From positions 62,001-126,000 of the forward strand of contig NZ_FTMS01000007.1 in the NCBI RefSeq assembly GCF_900156105.1: a stretch of DNA of 64,000 nt, in the 5' to 3' direction. Positions 32,969-39,478 of this stretch are shown piece by piece. How positions within the stretch are numbered: position 1 is the first letter of the stretch; each line of letters opens with the position of its first letter. The position numbers and the translations under genes were made by a program. The stretch comes from Alkalispirochaeta americana. Its GTDB lineage: Bacteria > Spirochaetota > Spirochaetia > DSM-27196 > Alkalispirochaetaceae. The notes beneath the pieces were generated by a model that was not told the origin of the DNA, searched no databases, and saw only the letters and a program-made list of their open reading frames with translations.

Positions 32969-35752
32969 GTGACTTCGGAGAAGGTGCAACGAAACCGGCG
33001 ATCCACAGGCATCGAAGGCCTTGACCGGCTGATCCGGGGGCCTCGGCCGGGGGACAACGTGGTGCTCCAGGTGGATTGTCTCTCCCTGTACCGGGATTTT
33101 TGCCGCAGGGCGGCCTTGCGGGGAGGGGGCCCCGGCGACCGCCTGGCGTATTTCCGCTTTGCCCGCCACGAGTCGCTGCTGACCGAAGAAGAGTGCACCC
33201 ACCTGGGAGTAGAGATCCGGAGGCTTCCTCTGGATCAGGGGTTCGAGCATTTTATCACCACTGCCCACAGCCACATTCTGGAGTTGGGCCAGGGGGCGGT
33301 TCTCTTTTTTGATTCCCTTTCGGAGCTGAGCGATTGCGCCTATTCGGACCGCATGATCGGAAACTTCTTTCAACTCACCTGTCCTCTGGTGTTGCGCACA
33401 GGAAGCCTGGCCTGGTTTGCCCTGGTGCGGAACGTCCATTCCTACCATGCCGTGACTCCTCTCCAGGAGACCACCCAGATATTCCTTGATCTCTATGGTT
33501 CTCCCGAAGCACCTGCCCGACCCGAAACACCTTCCCGGGATACCCGGGATACCCGGGATACCCGGGATAAACCAGCTTCCCGGGATAACTGTAAAGAGGA
33601 TCACCCTGAAGATCAGGACGGTGAGGTTCTGTATCTCCGGCCGGTGAAAACCGACGGCCGCAACGACGACGCCGAGGGAACGCTCTTCTGCTGGAATCCT
33701 CGCCAGGACTCGCCCCGGGATTTCAGGGCCGTGAGCGATAGCGACGGAATCACCACGGTCCTGAACCAGCTCCCCTGGCCGGGGCTTCCCAGCGCAGGGT
33801 ACCGGCAGCCCGGGGTGTGGGATCGAACCTTTCTCCAGGCCCGGGAGTGTTCTCGGGATCAATCCCTCCTTTTGCGACTCATCGTGGCCCGGGAGGGGCC
33901 TGTTTTCGAGCTGGCCCGGCGTTTCTTCTCTGTGGCCGATCTGCAACAGATCTGGCGCCGGATGATTGGAACGGGATTTATCGGAGGAAAAGCCGTGGGA
34001 ATGCTCCTGGCGCGGGCAATCCTCCTCAAGAAACGGTCCCGGTGGGAGCGTATCCTGGAGCCCCACGATTCGTTTTTTGTGGGTTCCGATGTGTATTACA
34101 CCTTTCTGGTGATCAACAACTGCTGGTGGGACCGGCAGCGCCAGAAAGATCCCGAAACCTTCCTGGAGGGCAGCCAGGGGGTCCGGCACCGCATGCTCCA
34201 GGGGCGGTTTCCCCGATACATCATGACCCGCTTTGCCGAGATGCTCGATTATTTCGGCACCTCGCCGATCATCGTCCGTTCCTCAAGTCTTCTGGAGGAC
34301 AACTTCGGCAACGCCTTCGCCGGAACCTACGAGAGTGTGTTCTGCACCATGCAGGGAAACCGGGAAGAACGGCTCCAGGAGTTTCTGGCAGCGGTGCTGC
34401 AGATTTACGCCAGTACCATCAGTGATACAGCTTTGCGCTACCGCCGGGACCGGGGAATCCTTGATCAGGACGAGCAAATGGCGCTCCTGGTTCAGCGGGT
34501 TTCAGGATCTGCCGAGGGTGGATCTGCAGAGAGCGGGGCACCGGGGCTGCACTGCCGGGGCCGCTGGTTTTTCCCCCATCTGGCGGGAGTGGCCTTTTCC
34601 TTCAACCCCTACGCCTGGCACCCCGAGATAGACCCTCGGGCGGGAGTGCTGCGACTGGTTTTCGGCCTGGGAACCCGGGCGGTGGATCGCTCCGACGACG
34701 ATTATACCCGGGTGGTTGCCCTGAACGCCCCCGAGCGTCGTCCCGAGGCGGGCGGCGAGGAAATCCGGCGGCACACCCAGCGCAGGGTGGATCTGCTGGA
34801 TCTTCAGGAGGGCCGGGAGACCAGCCGCTACTTCTCCGATTTGATCCCTGATCTGACGGTTCAGCTGGATCAGACGGGAACAGCAAGGGTTCTCCCCCGT
34901 GTGGCCCGGCGGGAGCGGCGCACGGCCAGGCCCGTCTGGACCCTCACTTTCGACCCTTTTTTCCGGGAGACCTCCTTTGTAGCGGACATGAGGGACCTCC
35001 TGGAGACACTTCGCGAGGCCTATGGAACCGATGTGGACGTGGAGTTCACGGTTCAACTTGGCGAATCCGGAGGATACCGGGTAAATCTGGTACAGTGCCG
35101 TCCCCTGCAAATCCAGGTTCAGAAAAGCGGATCTCTTCCGGAGCCCTTTCCTGAGCCGCATCCCCGGCAGGTTCTGCTGAGAACCTCGGGAGGCGTGGTG
35201 GGGTGTGGCGGGGGCTTCCCGGTGAGCAGAATTCTCCTGGTGAGTCCCCGGGCATACGCCGAACTCTCCACGCAGGATCGGTACGAGTTGCCGGGAGTTC
35301 TCCGGGCCGTCACCAAAGAGGATCCTTCTTCCGGGCCGGGAGCGCTGGTGCTTCTTGGTCCGGGTCGATGGGGAACGACCATGCCTTCTCTGGGTGTTCC
35401 CGTTCAGGTCTCCGATCTGGGTACAGCGGCGGTGCTGTGCGAGATAGACCAGATGCACCAGGGGTTGATCGCCGACATGTCCCTGGGAACACATTTCTTT
35501 CATGAACTGGTGGAGCGGAACCTTCTGTATCTGGCGGTGCGCTTGGGGCAGGAGGGAACGGTCCTGGATCTGGATTGGCTGGAAAGTCAGGAGAACTGTC
35601 TGGACCAGTATGTGCCGCCCGAAACAGCTCTCCGCTGGGGAGCTGTTCTTCGGGTGCTTCACTTTGGAGCGGGGTTGAAGCTGGTTGCCGAGAGCAGCAG
35701 TCAGCGGGCGCTTCTTTATTTTAAGGAAGGAGCCGCCGATACTTACGATTGA
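32969..35752 (+). CDS. Degenerate KaiC-like domain fused to a PEP-synthase-type ATP-grasp domain
   Basis: A 927-residue cytoplasmic protein with a GTG start behind GGAGGG. Residues 10-180 resemble KaiC/RecA (STGIEGLDRLIRGPRPGD; Walker B-like AVLFFDSLSEL), but the GxxGxGKT loop is missing. A linker of SRDTRD repeats follows. Residues about 330-720 resemble the ATP-binding half of PEP synthase/pyruvate phosphate dikinase (GGKAVGMLLA, IIVRSSSLLEDNFGNAFAGTYESVF, GVAFSFNPY, NLVQCRPLQ). The phosphohistidine and PEP-binding domains are absent; the last 200 residues (LLGPGRWGTTMPSLG, LGTHFFHEL) match a C-terminal module of such stand-alone proteins. Confidence 0.72.
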   Translation: MTSEKVQRNRRSTGIEGLDRLIRGPRPGDNVVLQVDCLSLYRDFCRRAALRGGGPGDRLAYFRFARHESLLTEEECTHLGVEIRRLPLDQGFEHFITTAHSHILELGQGAVLFFDSLSELSDCAYSDRMIGNFFQLTCPLVLRTGSLAWFALVRNVHSYHAVTPLQETTQIFLDLYGSPEAPARPETPSRDTRDTRDTRDKPASRDNCKEDHPEDQDGEVLYLRPVKTDGRNDDAEGTLFCWNPRQDSPRDFRAVSDSDGITTVLNQLPWPGLPSAGYRQPGVWDRTFLQARECSRDQSLLLRLIVAREGPVFELARRFFSVADLQQIWRRMIGTGFIGGKAVGMLLARAILLKKRSRWERILEPHDSFFVGSDVYYTFLVINNCWWDRQRQKDPETFLEGSQGVRHRMLQGRFPRYIMTRFAEMLDYFGTSPIIVRSSSLLEDNFGNAFAGTYESVFCTMQGNREERLQEFLAAVLQIYASTISDTALRYRRDRGILDQDEQMALLVQRVSGSAEGGSAESGAPGLHCRGRWFFPHLAGVAFSFNPYAWHPEIDPRAGVLRLVFGLGTRAVDRSDDDYTRVVALNAPERRPEAGGEEIRRHTQRRVDLLDLQEGRETSRYFSDLIPDLTVQLDQTGTARVLPRVARRERRTARPVWTLTFDPFFRETSFVADMRDLLETLREAYGTDVDVEFTVQLGESGGYRVNLVQCRPLQIQVQKSGSLPEPFPEPHPRQVLLRTSGGVVGCGGGFPVSRILLVSPRAYAELSTQDRYELPGVLRAVTKEDPSSGPGALVLLGPGRWGTTMPSLGVPVQVSDLGTAAVLCEIDQMHQGLIADMSLGTHFFHELVERNLLYLAVRLGQEGTVLDLDWLESQENCLDQYVPPETALRWGAVLRVLHFGAGLKLVAESSSQRALLYFKEGAADTYD
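33537..33572 (+). repeat. 9-bp tandem repeat coding for SRDTRDTRD linker
   Basis: A CCCGGGATA-type unit recurs about four times in frame, joining the two domains of the fusion protein. Nine-base changes would lengthen the linker without shifting the frame. Confidence 0.8.
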
Positions 35753-35802
35753 CGGATGGCAGTATCTGAACTATCATGCGGTAGGATGTGGACAGGAGTC
35801 TT

Positions 35803-36795
35803 ATGACAGCGCTGGTGAGGGTGGTGCGGGGTGCCGCAAAAGCGGTTCTCTCGCAACATGTTACAGTAAAGATAATCCCCGAATCGGCACAGGAGGCGGT
35901 GAGCTTCCGTGTCAGTGTTCTGGTGCTCCTCTTCGCCGGCCTGATGACCTGTGGCCTGGCGGGCGGTGTGGTCTATCTGCATCTCTCTTCCCAGGACGGA
36001 ACAGCCCACATCCAGGATCAGCGCTCCGATCTCCAGGTACTTCAGGCAAACCTGGACGAGGCCCTTACGGAGCTTCAGGGGTTGTTGCGCAGCGTTCGTC
36101 CCCTGGATGAAGAGCTGGAGGGAACCTTCACGCGTTTTGGTGGTGCCGCATCCCACGAGAGCGCTCCTGCCGCCATGAGCAGATCCCAGTTTACCGATTT
36201 TTTTCGGGGAACCGCCGGTGTTCCCGAGGACCGCCCTGTGGCGTTGCGGGAGGTGGAAGAGCTCCGCTCTTTCGTGGATACCCTGGGCAGTTCTCTGGCA
36301 GGGCTCTCCCAGACCAGGGAAGTTCTGTCGTCTCTCGAGTCTCACCTGCGTCATGTGCCTCACCATTGGCCCGTGGCCAACGGTGGCGGCGTGGTCACCA
36401 TGGAGTTTGGACCCAACCTGCATCCCTTCACCGGGCAGTGGTATCTCCACAAGGGCTTTGATGTGGCCGGACCGGTGGGGTTGCCCCTGGTTGCTGCGGC
36501 TGACGGAGTGGTGGTGGACAGCTCCTACGATCTTGGCTACGGCAACAACGTGATCATTCGCCATCGCTACGGATTCTATACCCGTTACGCGCACCTCCAC
36601 ACAATCCATGTCCGTGAGGGGCAACGTGTTTCCCAGGGCCAGCAGATCGGAACCCTCGGTTCCAGTGGAATGTCCTCGGGCCCCCATGTCCACATGGAGG
36701 TTATTGTGGGCGGCGAGGTTCTGGATCCTGCTCCCTTCCTGAAGATCAGCAACACCTTTCCTCGGGGTGGCACCGGCTCTGTTCGTCGCCGTTAG
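35803..36795 (+). CDS. M23 (LytM-type) peptidase with N-terminal membrane anchor
   Basis: A 330-residue protein. A hydrophobic helix at about 35-58 anchors it in the inner membrane. A coiled-coil region (RSDLQVLQANLDEALTELQGLL) and a helical stretch follow. The C-terminal domain has the M23 metal ligands: HKGFDVAG (His and Asp), YAHLHTI, and SGPHVHMEV. Members cut peptidoglycan cross-bridges or act as regulators of cell-wall enzymes. The start is chosen by an AGGAGTCTT site before the ATG; an upstream GTG (35788) is unlikely. It follows the ATP-grasp gene by 50 bases. Confidence 0.92.
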   Translation: MTALVRVVRGAAKAVLSQHVTVKIIPESAQEAVSFRVSVLVLLFAGLMTCGLAGGVVYLHLSSQDGTAHIQDQRSDLQVLQANLDEALTELQGLLRSVRPLDEELEGTFTRFGGAASHESAPAAMSRSQFTDFFRGTAGVPEDRPVALREVEELRSFVDTLGSSLAGLSQTREVLSSLESHLRHVPHHWPVANGGGVVTMEFGPNLHPFTGQWYLHKGFDVAGPVGLPLVAAADGVVVDSSYDLGYGNNVIIRHRYGFYTRYAHLHTIHVREGQRVSQGQQIGTLGSSGMSSGPHVHMEVIVGGEVLDPAPFLKISNTFPRGGTGSVRRR

Positions 36796-36856
36796 GCCGG
36801 TCTCTCTTCATCCTGCAGTCTTAATATTACATCCTCCTGTGCCGATAGAATTTCCT

Positions 36857-38059
36857 ATGGAGCGACGATTAGTTCTGAGGTGGTGTCTTGCTGTTGGGCT
36901 CTTCTGCGCGGTTCCTTCCCTGTGGGCAGAGTTGCGTCTCGCTCCCGAAGATATTCGTATAGATCAAACCACCCAGGGCGGGTATATCCTGACGATCCGT
37001 GCCACCGGGATCGGTTCGGTGCTGCTCACGGAATCAACGGAGCGGCCCGATAATCTGGCCGCCACCTACGCCTTTCGCAACCCCGAGTACCATCCCATGA
37101 ACGGGGATGAGCGGCGCATTCTGGACGGTCAGTTTCTCCCTCGTGACGAGGGCCAGTATTTTATCATCGATAGTACGCCTGAGCAGGACGACGAGTTCGG
37201 GGCAGCTTTCAAGCTCTTTATTCCATATGTGGTGGAATACGGATACCCCTGGACTCGTCATGGTCAGGTCATGATTCTGGATGGTTCTTATTTGAGCATC
37301 CGGGCCTTCGAACTTCCCTATGCCGATTATCGGGGGGCCTATCAGGATAATCCCTTTATTCTCAGGGTGACCCAACCCGTGCCGCCCGAACCGGAGCCCG
37401 AACCCGAACCGGAACCCGAGCCGGAGCCCGAGCCGGAACCCGAACTCGAACCGGAACCGGAGCAGGAACCGGAGCAGGATCTCTCGATCTACATGGAAAT
37501 GACCCTGGAGAGCTTTTCAGAAATTGCCCGGGAAACCGGGGCCTCTCTGGTTCCCATCGAATCGGCAGCGCTTTTGCCGAAACGGATTGCCGGAATTGTG
37601 GATGAGGCCCGGGGGCCGGAACTGGACCTGGTGATCGTTCTTGACACCACGCAAAGCATGACCCACTCCATCCGCGTGGCCCAGGAAGAACTGGTTCCCA
37701 CGCTCCTGGAGAAGGCCGCCCGGTTTGATCAATTTCGGGTGGGGGTCGTCTTCTTCCGGGACTACTTCGAAGAGTACCTGACCCGGCCATTCCCTTTTCA
37801 GGAGGATCTGGCCCAGGTTCAGCGGGTCGTGGATCGCGCCGTGGCCCGGGGAGGAAGGGATATCCCCGAAGCCGTCTACGAGGGCCTTTATACCGGGCTC
37901 ATGCGCTTCGACTGGGAGGCTCCCGAACGAAAGATCATTCTTATCGGTGATGCCCCTCCCCACCCTCTGCCCCGGGGTGCTGTGACAAAAGACATGGTCT
38001 TTGACAAGGCCCGGGAACTGTCCGTCCGGATCCACGCCATCATGCTTCCTCACCCCTGA
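36857..38059 (+). CDS. Exported von Willebrand A domain protein with EP-repeat linker
   Basis: A 400-residue protein with a signal peptide (WCLAVGLFCAVPSLWA). After about 130 residues of a beta-rich N-terminal domain, a Pro-Glu linker (PEPEPEPEP, residues about 176-204) leads to a VWA domain with a MIDAS-like VLDTTQSM, VGVVFFRDY, and IILIGDAPPHP near the end. VWA domains bind protein ligands through a metal. It probably lies in the periplasm or on the cell surface. The start is the Met before the signal peptide; no clear ribosome site. An upstream frame (36767) overlapping the M23 gene was rejected. Confidence 0.8.
   Translation: MERRLVLRWCLAVGLFCAVPSLWAELRLAPEDIRIDQTTQGGYILTIRATGIGSVLLTESTERPDNLAATYAFRNPEYHPMNGDERRILDGQFLPRDEGQYFIIDSTPEQDDEFGAAFKLFIPYVVEYGYPWTRHGQVMILDGSYLSIRAFELPYADYRGAYQDNPFILRVTQPVPPEPEPEPEPEPEPEPEPEPELEPEPEQEPEQDLSIYMEMTLESFSEIARETGASLVPIESAALLPKRIAGIVDEARGPELDLVIVLDTTQSMTHSIRVAQEELVPTLLEKAARFDQFRVGVVFFRDYFEEYLTRPFPFQEDLAQVQRVVDRAVARGGRDIPEAVYEGLYTGLMRFDWEAPERKIILIGDAPPHPLPRGAVTKDMVFDKARELSVRIHAIMLPHP
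37383..37472 (+). repeat. Pro-Glu codon repeats inside the VWA gene
   Basis: About 14 CCGGAG/CCCGAA-type hexanucleotide units (encoding EP) form a rigid spacer. Hexamer gains or losses keep the frame, so spacer length may vary between strains. Confidence 0.85.
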
Positions 38060-38090
38060 TCTCCCGGCGGTCAAACCTGATGGATCGGAC

Positions 38091-38154
38091 GGAAGCCATG
38101 AGAAGCGGTGCCAGGCTCTCACGGCCGATGAAGAACTCCAGGACCGCCTGGAAG
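38091..38154 (+). pseudogene. Remnant of a third Rpn-family gene upstream of the intact copy
   Basis: The translation EKRCQALTADEELQDRLEA matches EKRYQAFTADEELQDRLEA of the neighbouring intact Rpn gene (38884-38943), but here it lacks the nuclease domain and ends in the leader of the intact gene. It is a fossil of an earlier tandem copy. Confidence 0.8.
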
Positions 38155-38204
38155 CATGGGTGCTCTTTGCAAGCACCAGGCCCCTCCAGTCTGTCCTGGA
38201 GGGT

Positions 38205-39179
38205 ATGAGTGCAACAGAAGAGCCTGACCGGACCACCGGCGCAACACCCGGGCGCATCCGACCCGCCGTTCCCCTCACGTCAGACTTCGTCTTCAAATAC
38301 GTCTTCGGGGCAGAACACAGTACAGAATGCCTGCGCAGTCTCCTCTCGGCCGTCCAGGAAGATGCCGGCTATCCGGCCGTTGCCTCGGTGAAGATCACCA
38401 ATCCCTTCAACCTGAAAGAATCGGAAGAGGACAAGCTCTCGGTGGTCGATGTGAAGGCCACGGATATCACAGGGGCAACCTACACCATGGAGGCCCAGGC
38501 GACCTACCACGCAGCCTTTGCCTCGCGAGCTCTCTACTACTGGGCGCGGGCCTACGGCAGGCAACTCCCGGAGTCAGAGATCTACAGTCGGCTGCAACCG
38601 GTGGTCGGGATCAACATTCTGGAATTTCACCTCTTTCCCCAGAGCGCAGGGGCTCCCCTGCATACCAGCTTCCGGCCCTATTGCAGAGAGGCACCCCAGC
38701 TGGACCCCCTGGGGGATTTTGTGATCCATTTCATCGAGCTGCCCCGGTTCGATCACCAGGGGCTCCTTCCCTCGACGGCCCTCGACAGATGGATGTATTA
38801 TATAAAGTATCGGGGCAAGGGGGTCGTTATGGAAGATCCGATCATGAAGGCGATTCTTGAGGAGACGTCCGAAATCAGGGAGGCCGAGAAGCGCTACCAG
38901 GCTTTCACCGCCGATGAGGAACTCCAGGACCGCCTGGAGGCACGGGACAAGTTTCGCCGCACCCACCTGCAGCTCCTCCACGATGCAGAGCAGAAGGGGC
39001 TTCAGCAGGGTATAGAGCGGGGACGCGAAGAAGGACTCGAGGAAGGACGAGAAGAGGGACGCGAAGAGGAACGGGTAAAACGCCTCGAATCCGCGCGCAG
39101 ACTCAAGGACCGAAAGATGTCCCTGGAAGAAATTGCCGAAATCACAAACCTGACTCTGGAAGAAATTCAGCAACTCTGA
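38205..39179 (+). CDS. Rpn-family PD-(D/E)XK nuclease, copy A
   Basis: A 324-residue Rpn/transposase_31-family protein. The nuclease domain begins TSDFVFKYVFGAE; SVVDVKATD and YTMEAQATYHAAFASRALYYWARAYG carry the acidic metal ligands (Asp; Glu-x-Gln). The C-terminus is helical with charged repeats (REEGLEEGREEGREEERVKRLE) and ends SLEEIAEITNLTLEEIQQL. Family members in E. coli are DNA nucleases with recombination-promoting and anti-phage effects. Start follows GGAGG closely. Nearly the same protein is encoded in inverted orientation at 52232-53182; relative to that copy the charged repeat has eight extra residues. Confidence 0.88.
   Translation: MSATEEPDRTTGATPGRIRPAVPLTSDFVFKYVFGAEHSTECLRSLLSAVQEDAGYPAVASVKITNPFNLKESEEDKLSVVDVKATDITGATYTMEAQATYHAAFASRALYYWARAYGRQLPESEIYSRLQPVVGINILEFHLFPQSAGAPLHTSFRPYCREAPQLDPLGDFVIHFIELPRFDHQGLLPSTALDRWMYYIKYRGKGVVMEDPIMKAILEETSEIREAEKRYQAFTADEELQDRLEARDKFRRTHLQLLHDAEQKGLQQGIERGREEGLEEGREEGREEERVKRLESARRLKDRKMSLEEIAEITNLTLEEIQQL
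38829..39179 (+). other. Internal in-frame start: C-terminal Rpn fragment (possible intragenic antitoxin), copy A
   Basis: Inside the nuclease gene an ATG (MEDPIMKAIL) follows AAGGGGG with five-base spacing. Translation from it would give 116 residues that lack the nuclease domain. The start is at the same position as the stronger AAGGAGG-backed internal start in copies B and C. Reports on E. coli Rpn proteins describe such in-frame C-terminal products as antitoxins; here this is inferred. Confidence 0.5.
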
Positions 39180-39240
39180 TCATTTCCCCACGCCCCACGC
39201 CCCACGCCCGGCGCCCGGCGCACCGGAAGGCCGATCTCCG
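39180..39240 (+). repeat. Rpn linker with heptanucleotide repeats, copy A
   Basis: Directly after the stop codon, three CCCACGC units and two CCGGCGC units (39187-39221) are followed by a stretch ending CCGATCTCCGG. The same linker, with one CCCACGC and three CCGGCGC units, follows copy B at 52174-52231 in the opposite orientation. Confidence 0.85.
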
Positions 39241-39363
39241 GGTCGCGAGGAAGAACGGGCAGAGCGTCTCGAATCCGCCCGCAGGATGAAAGCAGCCGGT
39301 TTGTCTCCTGAGGATATTGCCCGGTGCACTGGCCTGACGGAAGAAGAACTCCGGGGAGTGTGA
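39241..39363 (+). pseudogene. 5'-truncated, diverged Rpn tail after the linker
   Basis: The translation EEERAERLESARRMKAAGLSPEDIARCTGLTEEELRGV, closed by TGA, is a diverged version of the Rpn C-terminus (EEERVKRLESARRLKDRKMSLEEIAEI). Only about 39 codons remain and there is no start. It shows that the linker joins to an internal position of another Rpn gene. Confidence 0.82.
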
Positions 39364-39433
39364 ATCGCCTCTTCCGTCCCCGAGTCGTAATTTTCAAAAA
39401 AGGGTGTTTTTTTCTCAGTATTTCTGTACATTG

Positions 39434-39449
39434 ACACCATATATGGTGT
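39434..39449. promoter_or_regulatory. NrdR box upstream of the class II ribonucleotide reductase
   Basis: ACACCATATATGGTGT is a perfect 16-base palindrome that fits the NrdR consensus acaCwAtATaTwGtgt with one paired substitution. It lies 30 bases before the nrdJ start. NrdR boxes usually occur in pairs; no clear second box was found. NrdR represses nrd genes when dATP is plentiful. Confidence 0.75.
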
Positions 39450-39478
39450 ATAACATGGCGACCCATGAGAGGAAGACA

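Noticed and set aside
37383-37472. Repeat array resembling a CRISPR or satellite
   Set aside because: It is an in-frame EP-coding hexamer repeat without unique spacers.
39364-39433. Cobalamin riboswitch before nrdJ
   Set aside because: The gap is about 115 bp in total and shows no B12-box (AGYCMGgAgaCCkGCcd) motif; only the NrdR palindrome was found.
39390-39433. Second NrdR box upstream of the first
   Set aside because: No CnATATnG-like symmetry at the expected distance of 31-32 bp.
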